Below are positions 43,264-51,132 of a stretch of DNA of 64,000 bases, in pieces. The stretch comes from Cohnella nanjingensis (GTDB taxonomy: Bacteria > Bacillota > Bacilli > Paenibacillales > Paenibacillaceae), in assembly GCF_014212125.1 (NCBI RefSeq), contig NZ_JACJVP010000001.1, forward strand, positions 418,548 through 482,547. The letters run 5' to 3'. The translations under genes were made by a program, and so were the position numbers. Numbering within the stretch: position 1 is the first letter of the stretch; each line of letters opens with the position of its first letter. The notes beneath the pieces were generated by a model. It searched no databases and was not told the DNA's origin. It saw nothing but the letters and a program-made list of their open reading frames with translations.

Positions 43264-44331
43264 CTAATCGTACTTCGCTCTCGTCGTCGGCCATTCGCTT
43301 ACGGTATGCCCGGACATTCGAACGCCGAAGGACAGATTCTGCAAATAATTCAATTGATCGCGCTCATAGGCCGCTCCCCGGCGGACGATCCGATTGTCCA
43401 AAATGTAATAGGGATCGAATCGCATCCCGATGGATCCGTCCAGGAGCGTGAGCTTCAACAAGCCGGTATCGGCCCTTCTTCCACGTACATAGTCGGGGAA
43501 CAGAAAGTTGCCGATCGAGTACGCGATCGGTTTGGACTTATAGAATTCGAATCCTTGGAGCACGTGCGGATGGCTCCCCACGACCGCATCCGCTCCGGCG
43601 TCGATCATCCGGCGCGCCAGGAGCCGCTGCCAAGCCTCGGGGTGGTTGTTTCTCTCCACGCCCCAATGCATGTACACGATGAAGTAATCTGCGCCCGCGC
43701 TCTGCTCGCGGATGGCTCGAACGACTCTCGCTTGATCGTACGCGCTCGCCACGCCGGACCTGTCTCCAGATGCCGTCCAATCCAAGGTAGGCATGAATCT
43801 GGAGAACGCCGCGATCTTAATGACTTGCCCGCGGATCCGGATCGATCTGGCTTCGTATGCTTCGTTCTCGTTCGCGCCCGCCCCGACGTAGGCCAAGCCG
43901 TATCGGCGGAGGTATCCCAGCGTGTCCCGCAAGCCGTCTCGCCCATAGTCGAGGACGTGGTTATTGCCGAGCGACACCATATCGAAGCCGGCGTTCCGAA
44001 GTCCGCCAAGCGCTTCCGGATTCGACTTGAAGTTGAACCATTGATTCGGGTCCTTCTCCGTCGCCCGCGTGACGGAAGTCTCGAGATTTACGACCGCCCA
44101 ATCCGCCGTGCGCACGTCTTGTTTCACCTGCTTATAAGGATCCGCCGACCCGCGTCGCCTGATCGCGCTCTTGACGGACCCGTCCATCATCGCATCTCCC
44201 GCAAACACGATCCGGATCGGCTGACGGGATGGATCCGGATGAGCGGAATGCGCGGCGACTTTAACGCAGCTATCCGCCCCGCTACTAACCGCTAGCGCAA
44301 CAATGGCCGCCGCTACGCTTTTTCGTCTCAA
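43264..44331 (-). CDS. CapA/PgsA-like metallophosphatase-fold protein, exported
   Basis: The 355-residue protein is of the CapA family (calcineurin-like phosphoesterase fold), known from poly-gamma-glutamate capsule synthesis. Family motifs are FAGDAMMDGSV, DWAVVNLETSVT, VSLGNNHVLDYG, VYMHWGVERN and DAVVGSHPHVLQG. I chose the TTG at 44331: AAGGAGG lies six bases before it, and it gives an N-terminus of RRKSVAAAIVALAV, a signal peptide. The long frame upstream to 44565 overlaps the anti-sigma gene in another frame and looks non-coding. Without capB/capC genes nearby, a role in capsule is doubtful; many stand-alone homologues have unknown function. It follows the ECF sigma/anti-sigma genes by 109 bases on the same strand and may be in their regulon. 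Confidence 0.88.
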   Translation of the reverse strand: MRRKSVAAAIVALAVSSGADSCVKVAAHSAHPDPSRQPIRIVFAGDAMMDGSVKSAIRRRGSADPYKQVKQDVRTADWAVVNLETSVTRATEKDPNQWFNFKSNPEALGGLRNAGFDMVSLGNNHVLDYGRDGLRDTLGYLRRYGLAYVGAGANENEAYEARSIRIRGQVIKIAAFSRFMPTLDWTASGDRSGVASAYDQARVVRAIREQSAGADYFIVYMHWGVERNNHPEAWQRLLARRMIDAGADAVVGSHPHVLQGFEFYKSKPIAYSIGNFLFPDYVRGRRADTGLLKLTLLDGSIGMRFDPYYILDNRIVRRGAAYERDQLNYLQNLSFGVRMSGHTVSEWPTTRAKYD

Positions 44332-44440
44332 CTTGATCCTCCTTACGCCCGCTTCAGCGTTCCCGGCGTTTTTGTTGCCTTTATTTTCTGCAGCCCGCTT
44401 CAAATTATCCGAACGCGGTCGGCATTGCGATTCAAATGGC

Positions 44441-45199
44441 TCATTCCTCCAACACTTTGAACTGCTTGAGCATTTGCTCGAATCGTGCGCTATGTCCTTC
44501 GGAAGCTTCCATGAAGTATTTCTCCGTGAGCGCGAAGCTGCCCTGCTTGCGGTTATCCGCCACATAGATCACGACGACTTCGCTGTCCCACTTCGTGCCG
44601 TTCAAGGCGCGAACGCGATAGCCCTCCAGCGGTTCCGAAACTTTCTCGACTTCACGGACGTCCGAATACTTGCCAGCCAACGCTTCGCTTAACCGCTTGA
44701 TCAATTCCTCCGGCTTGAGGTCCTTGTACTGCTCGATCGTCAACGACACCTCTGGATATTTCTCGGGCAGCGGTTCTTTTGTGGTAATGACATCCTTGCC
44801 TTCTTGCTGCACGAGCTTGTAACGCTCCTTGTCATAGTAGATCACGTACCGGCTCTCTTCGTTTTTGTGCAGCTTCTGATCCGTCTGCTCCTTCTCACCT
44901 TCGATTTGGATCTCCACTTTTTTCTCGGGGGCGAACCAGGACTTGGCATCCTTCATGAACGCGGTGCCGGCAGGCATGGCCAGGAATACGCCGATCGCGA
45001 GCAGGACGGCAGCTACGACGGTAGTGATTTGCATTTTTCTCATCGTTTTTTTGCTCCTCTTGGCGACTTTTCTCGACGGGATAGCGGGGACTACAGGTTC
45101 CCTATCCAGTTGGGCTTCGAGCCGGCTCCAGATCTCTTCCTTCGTCTCGTCGCCGTAATGGCTTTTTTCGAACAGCCTGTCTTTAAGATTCCGTTCCAT
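44441..45199 (-). CDS. transmembrane anti-sigma factor
   Basis: The 252-residue protein has a short cytoplasmic N-terminus (KEEIWSRLEAQLDRE), a Lys/Arg-rich stretch (RKVAKRSKKTMRKM), one membrane helix (ITTVVAAVLLAIGVFLAMPAG) and an extracytoplasmic domain of about 170 residues of unknown type. Its gene overlaps the ECF sigma gene by 17 bases, the usual arrangement of sigma and anti-sigma. It probably holds the sigma factor inactive until an envelope signal arrives. No classic zinc-binding HxxxCxxC motif is present. Confidence 0.8.
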   Translation of the reverse strand: MERNLKDRLFEKSHYGDETKEEIWSRLEAQLDREPVVPAIPSRKVAKRSKKTMRKMQITTVVAAVLLAIGVFLAMPAGTAFMKDAKSWFAPEKKVEIQIEGEKEQTDQKLHKNEESRYVIYYDKERYKLVQQEGKDVITTKEPLPEKYPEVSLTIEQYKDLKPEELIKRLSEALAGKYSDVREVEKVSEPLEGYRVRALNGTKWDSEVVVIYVADNRKQGSFALTEKYFMEASEGHSARFEQMLKQFKVLEE

Positions 45200-45707
45200 A
45201 ACGATTCCCTCCTAAGCCTTTCCTCAGCTTCTCGCGGCCTTTCAGCAGACGAGACTTCAAGGTGTTCAGGTTGACGTCGAGCATCTCGGCGACTTCTTTC
45301 TCGCTGTAGTCGTGCAGATATTTCAGAATGAGCGGAACGCGGTACAGGTCTTCCATCGCTTGCAGCGCTTCGTACAGATCGACCGTCTCGTCGGGCAGCT
45401 TCGGCTCCACGCCGATTTTCTCGAGCTGCTCTCCGAACGGCAGCACCTTCTTTTCCCGTTCCATGACTCTATAACACTCGCGCAATAAGATGCTGTAGAA
45501 CCAAGGCTTGAACGGCTTGCTCCGGTCGTACTGCCAGCAATTGCGGTATACTCTGAGGAACGTTTCCTGCACCGCATCCTTCGCCCATTCTCCGTTCTTC
45601 GTCACCAATTTGGCGGTGCGCATGGCATAATCGAAATATTCGTCGTAGAGCGACCGAAACGCGTTGCGGTCTCCTTGCAGCATGCGTTCGATCCAACGGA
45701 TTTCCAA
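45183..45707 (-). CDS. ECF-type RNA polymerase sigma factor
   Basis: The protein of 174 residues has sigma region 2 (MLQGDRNAFRSLYDEYFDYAMRTAKLV and DAVQETFLRVYRN) and region 4 (MEDLYRVPLILKYLHDYSEKEVAEMLDVNLNTLKSRLLKGREKL). I chose the TTG start at 45707, with AGAGGGGG in front; the open frame up to 45812 runs through the promoter region. The region in front contains CGAACTTT and TAATACTAT, which could be an autoregulated promoter, but I cannot tell. It overlaps its anti-sigma gene. Target genes may include the CapA-like gene downstream. Confidence 0.92.
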   Translation of the reverse strand: MEIRWIERMLQGDRNAFRSLYDEYFDYAMRTAKLVTKNGEWAKDAVQETFLRVYRNCWQYDRSKPFKPWFYSILLRECYRVMEREKKVLPFGEQLEKIGVEPKLPDETVDLYEALQAMEDLYRVPLILKYLHDYSEKEVAEMLDVNLNTLKSRLLKGREKLRKGLGGNRYGTES

Positions 45708-45810
45708 CTCGTATCCCCCTCTTTCCTGCTGTCCTAATAGTATTACCCGGCGAAAGTTCGAAAAGTTTGCGACCAAATCAAAAACGTGAAAGATGAGGGT
45801 TGAGCATAAC

Positions 45811-45840
45811 AAAAGAGCAGCCGATCGTTCGGCTGCTCTT
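45811..45840 (-). terminator. terminator behind the YCII-domain gene
   Basis: AAGAGCAGCCGA and TCGGCTGCTCTT form a 12-bp stem with a four-base loop, followed on the minus strand by TTTTGTTA. It lies 84 bases behind the gene and separates it from the sigma factor transcript. Confidence 0.88.
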
Positions 45841-45923
45841 GACCGTTAACCTCATTGCCAAATCCCATTATTTTTTTGAATCGCTTACCGGAGCCGATAG
45901 TCCATCAATCTAGACTAGCCGTC

Positions 45924-46298
45924 CTATTCTCTCTTCTCGAAGTAGTGGATCGGGCGGATCTCGATTCCCCATCCAAACCGCTCGCCCGCGCTAACTTGGA
46001 TAGCCGGATGCAAGGAAGCCACCCGAATGGCTTCTTCCATGTCACGCGCTTCAATGAGGAACGCGCTGCCTATCATCTCCTTGGATTCGATAAAAGGACC
46101 GTCGATCACCCTCACATCCCCGCTCGTTCGCCGCACGCTTTTGGCTTCCAAGTCGAGGCCGGCATCGATCATCACTTGACCCGTCTTGTAAAGCTCCTCG
46201 AGGCGGGGCTGGCATTCGCGCATGACGTCATCGATCTCTTCCTTAGGACGGGCATCCATTTTCTCCGGATTGAAGTAACCCAAACATAGGTATTTCAT
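45924..46298 (-). CDS. YCII/DGPF-domain small protein
   Basis: The 124-residue protein belongs to the YCII-related (DGPF) family: MKYLCLGYFNPEKM at the start, DGPFIESKEMIGSAFLIEARDMEEAI in the middle and HPAIQV and IEIRPIHYF at the end. Related genes in actinobacteria stand next to sigma factors or are of unknown function. An ATG at 46298 has AAGGAG 8 bases upstream, better than the GTG at 46307. It stands alone with its own terminator. The biochemical role is not established. Confidence 0.87.
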   Translation of the reverse strand: MKYLCLGYFNPEKMDARPKEEIDDVMRECQPRLEELYKTGQVMIDAGLDLEAKSVRRTSGDVRVIDGPFIESKEMIGSAFLIEARDMEEAIRVASLHPAIQVSAGERFGWGIEIRPIHYFEKRE

Positions 46299-46393
46299 TT
46301 CAGACACTCCTTTGAACGGTTGGATGTAGACACGTTGTCATTGCCGTGCCTCTATGAAGTCGACGAACGGCATCCCGCAAAATCGACACAAAA

Positions 46394-47872
46394 TTAGAGT
46401 TTCACGATTTTTGTTGCGATATTTTTGCAGAACTCGCTGTCGTGCTCTACAAAGAGGATCGTCGGCGAATGCGCGAGCAGCAGCTCTTCGATCTGCATGC
46501 GGGAGATGACGTCGATAAAATTCAGCGGTTCGTCCCAAATATGCAAATGAACGTTCTCGCAAAGGCTTTTCGCAATCAGCACCTTCTTCTTTTGTCCGCC
46601 GCTGAAAGAAGCCATGTCCTTTTCGAATTGCACGCGCGAGAAGTCAAGCTTCCTTAAGATCGCTTTGAACAGGCTTTCGTCGATCTCGTGGCTTCTTGCG
46701 TAGTTCGACAAATCCCCCTGCAAATGTGAGGTGTCCTGCGACACGTAGGAGATCTTAAGCTGGCTTCCTTTTCTGAACGTACCGGAATAAGGGATATTCT
46801 CGCCGCAGATCAGCTTGAGAATGCTTGATTTGCCGGATCCGTTCGGACCTGCAAGCGCGATTCGCTCCCCTTGCTCGACTGTGAAGCTGACGTCGCTGCA
46901 CACCGTCTTCCCGTCGTATTGAATCGATACGCGATCCAGTTCGACCAGCTGATTCTTAGGGTAGGCAAGCTGCGAGATCTTCAGGCTCTCCGAGCTTTCG
47001 ATGTTTTTCAGGAGCATGGATCGGTCCTCGATCGCGGATTGCTGTCTGTGCTCGATCGATTTGGACCGTTTCATCATTTTGGCGGCTTTGTGGCCGACGT
47101 ACCCTTTGTCAACCTTGGAGCCGGAATTGCGGGTGCCGTTTTTCGTTTTCTCCACTTCGTGCGACCAGTTGCTCGTTCGTTTGGCCGCATCGTTCAGCCG
47201 TTTAATGTCTTTGCGCAGCTTGTCGTTCTCGGCCAGCTCATAGTTGTCCTGTCTTCGTTTATTCTCCCACCAATCGGAGAAGTTCCCTTTCTGGATCTCG
47301 ATATCGGATTTGTTTATCGATACGATGTGGTCTACGCAGTTGTCGAGGAACGCCCTGTCGTGCGACACCAAGATAAATCCGCGCTTGGCTTTCAAGTAGT
47401 CGCTGACCAGTTTCCGCGCATGCAGATCCAAGTGGTTGGTCGGTTCGTCGATGAGCAGAAAGCGGTTTTCCTTCAGAAATAAAGCTGCAAGCAGCACCTT
47501 CGTCTGCTCGCCGTTGGACAAGGTTTCGAAGGGCCGGTACAGCACGTCTTCGGACACCTTCAGCAACGACAGTTCGCGCATAAGCTGCCAATGCTGAAAG
47601 TCCGGATCCACGTCCGCGACGACGTCCAGGGTATTGTATTCCTTGTGTTCGACGTGGAAAGGGAAGTATTCAAAGCTGACATGGGCCGAAATGTTGCCGC
47701 TATATTCATATTTGCCGCGCAGCAGGTTGAGAAACGTGGTCTTGCCTCGGCCGTTTCTGCCCGTTAAGCCCAATTTCCAGTCGGTATCGATCTGAAAGCT
47801 TACGTCTTCGAAGATATTGTCATAGCTGCCGTCGTAGGCAAACGTCAGGTTGGTTACTTTGATCATGGACAT
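46394..47872 (-). CDS. ABC-F ATPase, antibiotic-resistance (Lsa-like) type
   Basis: The protein of 492 residues has two ABC domains and no membrane helices, as in ABC-F translation factors. The first has Walker A GRNGRGKTT, signature LSNGEQTK and Walker B FLLIDEPTNHLD. The second has GPNGSGKSS, FSGGQKKK and LHIWDEPLNFID. The first-domain segment IDTDWKLGLTGRNGRGKTT is characteristic of the Lsa/Vml-like group that protects ribosomes from lincosamides, streptogramins and pleuromutilins. The inter-domain linker, expected to reach into the ribosome, spans about 240-300. The start at 47872 has AGGAGG. Upstream lies a promoter, a leader ORF and an intrinsic terminator, which suggests drug-inducible attenuation. 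The drug spectrum is not readable. Confidence 0.9.
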   Translation of the reverse strand: MSMIKVTNLTFAYDGSYDNIFEDVSFQIDTDWKLGLTGRNGRGKTTFLNLLRGKYEYSGNISAHVSFEYFPFHVEHKEYNTLDVVADVDPDFQHWQLMRELSLLKVSEDVLYRPFETLSNGEQTKVLLAALFLKENRFLLIDEPTNHLDLHARKLVSDYLKAKRGFILVSHDRAFLDNCVDHIVSINKSDIEIQKGNFSDWWENKRRQDNYELAENDKLRKDIKRLNDAAKRTSNWSHEVEKTKNGTRNSGSKVDKGYVGHKAAKMMKRSKSIEHRQQSAIEDRSMLLKNIESSESLKISQLAYPKNQLVELDRVSIQYDGKTVCSDVSFTVEQGERIALAGPNGSGKSSILKLICGENIPYSGTFRKGSQLKISYVSQDTSHLQGDLSNYARSHEIDESLFKAILRKLDFSRVQFEKDMASFSGGQKKKVLIAKSLCENVHLHIWDEPLNFIDVISRMQIEELLLAHSPTILFVEHDSEFCKNIATKIVKL

Positions 47873-47890
47873 GTGGGGATCCTCCTGGGT

Positions 47891-47931
47891 CAAAAATAAA
47901 AAAGCTACAAGAAAGTTACCTTTCTTGTAGC
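47891..47931 (-). terminator. intrinsic terminator in the leader of the ABC-F gene
   Basis: On the minus strand GCTACAAGAAA (47931-47921), loop GGTAAC and TTTCTTGTAGC (47914-47904) form a perfect 11-bp stem, followed by TTTTTTATTTTTG. It lies about 20 bases before the start codon of the ABC-F gene, so expression needs readthrough or antitermination. This is the terminator half of the proposed attenuator. Confidence 0.88.
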
Positions 47932-48015
47932 TCAAATAAATAACCCAAATCCGGCCCGATTCCGGGCTGGAATAAACGGATTCGATTGAGCTGAAAAGAA
48001 TAAGTAACTTTCTTG
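47908..48015 (-). promoter_or_regulatory. antiterminator pairing of the ABC-F leader
   Basis: The 12 bases GTAACTTTCTTG on the plus strand at 48004-48015 are exactly complementary to CAAGAAAGTTAC at 47908-47919. In the RNA (minus strand) the earlier CAAGAAAGUUAC can pair with GUAACUUUCUUG, which is loop plus right arm of the terminator, so that both structures exclude each other. A small GC-rich hairpin (GCCCG/CGGGC) lies between them, near 47953-47966. Confidence 0.75.
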
Positions 48016-48074
48016 CTGAACAAGAATAAAACAGCGATTGCTTTATTCTTTGAACATTCGGCAAGAAAAATCAC
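47916..48074 (-). CDS. leader peptide ORF of the ABC-F attenuator
   Basis: An open frame of 52 codons starts with GTG at 48074, five bases behind AGAGG, and ends in TAA inside the terminator loop. It covers the upstream antiterminator strand, where it encodes KKVT, and the left arm of the terminator. The peptide begins IFLAECSKNKAIAVLFLF and ends LFELQER. A ribosome moving or stalled on it would decide between the two RNA structures. The start is uncertain: an ATGTGA start-stop overlaps it and a four-codon ORF (ATG at 48057, encoding MFKE) lies inside. Small leader ORFs are known before vmlR-like and lmo0919-like genes; this one is not recognised. Confidence 0.55.
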   Translation of the reverse strand: MIFLAECSKNKAIAVLFLFSKKVTYSFQLNRIRLFQPGIGPDLGYLFELQER

Positions 48075-48110
48075 ATTATCCTCTTCAACTCCCCACGATA
48101 AGTTAACAGC

Positions 48111-48139
48111 ATCTTACCATACCGGCTGCTTCATTTCAA
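48111..48139 (-). promoter_or_regulatory. sigma-A promoter of the ABC-F leader
   Basis: TTGAAA (48139-48134) and TAAGAT (48116-48111) are separated by exactly 17 bases on the minus strand. The predicted transcript starts near 48104, about 30 bases before the leader GTG and 230 bases before the ABC-F start codon. It lies just behind the stop codon of the protease gene. Confidence 0.65.
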
Positions 48140-48157
48140 TCTCGATGCGCCAGTCCA

Positions 48158-50257
48158 TCAGCCGCTTTTCTGCTTCTCCTTCTGCTTCAAATCCTCTTTC
48201 CATTTCTGTTTCTCGGCATCCTTGTTGTTTTTCATGACGACGTTGTACTCGTAAGGAACGGAGTTGTTCGTACCCGCGGGAGCGGCGAACGTCGTCATCA
48301 TCACGACTTTGTCGTACTGAGCGCCATGAATCATGTCGGCCAGATCGATGCGGTCTTTTTCGGACATGTCGATCGAATCCCGGAGTCGGATGATCTTCAC
48401 CTTGTCGTCTCCATCTTTCTTGTTGCTGCCGCCTTTTTTGTAACCGATGAACTGCACTTGATAATTCACGAATTGACCGGATGCTTGTTCGAGACTCCGG
48501 AAACCGGAAGTATCCGTCATCGGATCGATCAACGTCCCATTCAACTTGAGGTTCGACAAGTACCAGCCGGATTCATTGTATCCCCAGTCCGTCATGTAGC
48601 GGAATCCGAGCAGCACCTTCTTGCCGGCATACGCGCTCAAGTCGAACGTCTCCGTCTTCCATCCGTCCGAACTTCCCGTGAAGCCGGGAAGATTGGCCGC
48701 GATGGTCGGATGCCCCCCCTCCACGAGATCGCTCCGGGTATCGGCATTGGACAACGAGGTCCACGTTAGGCCTTGGTCCGAGGAGACTTGAACGGCGCCG
48801 AAGTCCCATTGCTCCTCAATGTTGTACGAGGTGTCGAAGGAAATCTGTGGCGCCGTCTGGCCGGTCAAATCCAGTTCTTTAATCAGGAAGTTGTCCGCCA
48901 AGTCCCCCTGGTTGCCCCAAAGAACGGGGCCGCGTTCGGGGTCCTGGGCCGTCGTCCAGTTGGTGCGCAGGAAATCCAGTCCCTTGAAGTAAAGGTGATC
49001 GATCTTCTTGTCGGGCGCGATGATCTTAAAATCCGTTCCCCATGCCGGCGTCACGTTGTCGGGCAGCACGGAGCCGTTCACGTTCGGCGTCAAGTCGATC
49101 GACGCGAACCGATAGGTGTCGTTGTCTCCCTGATATTTGCCGTCCAGCATGATGGCGGTCATATAGTCGGCATAGACCTCGTCGAACGTTTTGCGGATGT
49201 TCAACTGGGCGAACGTATCGTTGATGCCCTCTAAGCTATGCTTCGGATTAAGGAACAAGCTGCGGATGAATTTCTCGCCGAAGTGCTCGTATAGGTACAG
49301 TTGGAACAAATATGCGTTGCCGTAATCGCCGAGAATTTGCAAATCCGTCTGGTCGCCCCACAAAGTGAGGGAATTGCGAAGGTGGTTCATAAAGAAGTCC
49401 ACGTGTCCTTGGGAATGACCGTATCCGACGATGTACTGGGCGAAGTCGGACAGTCCCTCGTTGATGAAGGTATCTTCCCCGGCGTCGGTGTCCCGGTGCA
49501 GCAAATGTTGGAATTCATGCGCGAAGACGCCCTCGTATAGATAAGGTTTCTCGGCGTTCGCCCCCGTCCGGTTGCGCCAGTCGAAGTTGTCGACCGTCAT
49601 GACGTTGCGGTCGGCAAAATCGCTGATGGTCGGCGAGAAGTACCCGGCAATGTAACTCGGATAGCCGGCATCGTAGTAGCTCTGGTCTTTGATATTGTCG
49701 ATCAGGATGACCGTACGGCCGCTGTCGTCCTGATACCAGCCGTTATATCCGTCTGCTCCCTTGCGTTCGGCCGGAGGGGCAAAAAATTCGATTTCCTTCT
49801 GATAAATGCGCGTATCGAACTCGTTCAGCAGATAACGGACCTGTTCGTCGGTAATGGAGGTCATCGCATTTCTAGGATCTCCTGCCGGATAGTTCAAATC
49901 ATTGGCGACCCACACTTCGCCGTACGTGCCGACGGCCTTGAGCGTAAAGTCCGTCAAGACGTATTTTCCGGTGTAGTCGTTATGCGTCAGCCACTTCTTC
50001 GCGAGACCGACATCCGAGGCGCTCAGGCTCGGCGGCGCTGCGGCAGCCGCGGCTGCGGAAGATTCGCCGCCTGACAGATCCAGCCGGTTCTCGGCTTGGA
50101 TATCGGTCAGCGACTCGGCACGCAGCTTCGGACCGATGTCCTGGACAGACGGATTGGCATTGTAGCCGCTCGTCTTGGCCATGGCCATCGAGGGGGCGAT
50201 GAGGGTGCCGACTAAAAGGAACGATGACAACAGTCCGAACGCTTTGCGAGAATTCAT
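48158..50257 (-). CDS. secreted M6-like zinc metalloprotease
   Basis: The protein of 699 residues has a signal peptide (MNSRKAFGLL up to about SMAMAK). A propeptide-like region with an alanine run near residues 68-75 follows. The zinc site HEFQH (247-251) and the third ligand in INEGLSDF (about 267) place it near the immune inhibitor A (M6) proteases. The C-terminal half has beta-sandwich modules (TGQTAPQISFDTSYNIEEQWDFGAVQVSSD and GWYLSNLKLNG) typical of InhA-like proteins, and it ends in a charged Lys-rich tail. The start at 50257 has GGAGGGAA; the extension to 50305 is not supported. It is monocistronic. Secretion into the medium is likely. Confidence 0.88.
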   Translation of the reverse strand: MNSRKAFGLLSSFLLVGTLIAPSMAMAKTSGYNANPSVQDIGPKLRAESLTDIQAENRLDLSGGESSAAAAAAAPPSLSASDVGLAKKWLTHNDYTGKYVLTDFTLKAVGTYGEVWVANDLNYPAGDPRNAMTSITDEQVRYLLNEFDTRIYQKEIEFFAPPAERKGADGYNGWYQDDSGRTVILIDNIKDQSYYDAGYPSYIAGYFSPTISDFADRNVMTVDNFDWRNRTGANAEKPYLYEGVFAHEFQHLLHRDTDAGEDTFINEGLSDFAQYIVGYGHSQGHVDFFMNHLRNSLTLWGDQTDLQILGDYGNAYLFQLYLYEHFGEKFIRSLFLNPKHSLEGINDTFAQLNIRKTFDEVYADYMTAIMLDGKYQGDNDTYRFASIDLTPNVNGSVLPDNVTPAWGTDFKIIAPDKKIDHLYFKGLDFLRTNWTTAQDPERGPVLWGNQGDLADNFLIKELDLTGQTAPQISFDTSYNIEEQWDFGAVQVSSDQGLTWTSLSNADTRSDLVEGGHPTIAANLPGFTGSSDGWKTETFDLSAYAGKKVLLGFRYMTDWGYNESGWYLSNLKLNGTLIDPMTDTSGFRSLEQASGQFVNYQVQFIGYKKGGSNKKDGDDKVKIIRLRDSIDMSEKDRIDLADMIHGAQYDKVVMMTTFAAPAGTNNSVPYEYNVVMKNNKDAEKQKWKEDLKQKEKQKSG

Positions 50258-50523
50258 GAATTCCCTCCTTTGGAATGAACGGGCAACCGCTGCGGCGGTA
50301 TCCACATCATATCAAGAGGGAGAAATTACGGAAGTGCCTGCTCTACTGGGCATTAATTCCCGATAAATGCTTGAGATCGTCATATTTTCCTATTTGTTTG
50401 TCAAAAGGCGTCGATGGCGCCTCAACACCCGTATAAGCTGGCCTATAAGCCGGCGTCCGCGGTAATAATTCGATATGGGAATCCAGACAAAAGATGTATA
50501 ATTGAATGATAGATGTAAGCGAC
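50258..50523. other. intergenic region with only a weak plus-strand TATAAT
   Basis: These bases lie between the protease gene start and a small plus-strand ORF. A TATAAT box is at 50498-50503 on the plus strand, with no good -35. The region must also hold the protease promoter on the minus strand. I see nothing else. Confidence 0.4.
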
Positions 50524-50667
50524 ATGCAAGATTATACAGACCGCATGAATGCGAGCCAGTCATCCTCTCCGGAACCGCCGTCCATCGTGAAGCTGCAAAT
50601 CAAATGGAACGAGAATAAGCAATCGGAATTCATTGAGCTCGAGCCTGCGAAAGATGGCAGAGCTTGA
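50524..50667 (+). CDS. small hypothetical protein (47 residues)
   Basis: An ATG frame of 47 codons starts MQDYTDRMNASQ and ends ELEPAKDGRA, followed directly by a TTTTTTT run. A TATAAT box lies 21 bases in front. The composition is charged and coding-like (KLQIKWNENKQSEFIELEP), but the ribosome binding site is weak (GTAAGCG) and I recognise no family. It could be a true small protein, or the front piece of a decayed longer gene. Confidence 0.35.
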   Translation: MQDYTDRMNASQSSSPEPPSIVKLQIKWNENKQSEFIELEPAKDGRA

Positions 50668-50672
50668 TTTTT

Positions 50673-51122
50673 TTACGAATCTGCTGTTGTGATATTGATC
50701 GTTGCATTCGCGAGGCTGCTATCGCTACCCAACGCTTGAACATAAATGTGGTCATGAAATGTCCGATTGCCGAACTCCCATCTAAAAGACCAACCATCGC
50801 TCCCGTCTTTGTCGTATCCGATAAGCGTTCTTTCGCTCCAGGTCTGCGTCCCTGCCGGGACGAGCCAGAATAGAACGGTTTCTGCATGAGGAGCCTCTGC
50901 ATAGATCGTCATCGCGCGAGCGTTTTTTGAAACCACCCACCACCCTAGCGCCTCTGACAAATCCGTATAGACTCTCGTTATCTGATCGGATGCATCCGTT
51001 TGTTCCGGTTGGTCGATTGAAGTTGTTGTTCCTTCCCGCGCCTTAGAGCCTTCGGCATTCGTACATGCCGAGAAAATGACCATACTAAGCAGACAACACG
51101 TACCTATTGCGCGCCTAAGCAT
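50673..51122 (-). CDS. small lipoprotein of unknown function
   Basis: The protein of 149 residues has the lipobox VIFSAC (Cys20) after a hydrophobic signal sequence and then a Glu/Thr/Ser-rich linker. The rest includes LGWWVVSKNARAMTIYAEA and a Trp-rich strand pattern (WLVPAGTQTWSERTLIGYD, GWSFRWEFGN) that may form an immunoglobulin-like beta fold. I recognise no family. The start at 51122 has GGGAGG at a spacing of four to five bases. The gene starts directly behind the terminator of the beta-galactosidase gene, with no room for a promoter between, so it may be expressed by readthrough. Confidence 0.75.
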   Translation of the reverse strand: MLRRAIGTCCLLSMVIFSACTNAEGSKAREGTTTSIDQPEQTDASDQITRVYTDLSEALGWWVVSKNARAMTIYAEAPHAETVLFWLVPAGTQTWSERTLIGYDKDGSDGWSFRWEFGNRTFHDHIYVQALGSDSSLANATINITTADS

Positions 51123-51132
51123 AATGCCTCCC

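Noticed and set aside
43264-44565. Long N-terminal extension of the CapA-like frame into the anti-sigma gene
   Set aside because: The extension is Ser/Arg-rich, overlaps 125 bases of the anti-sigma gene and would hide the signal peptide. The TTG at 44331 with AAGGAGG is far better.
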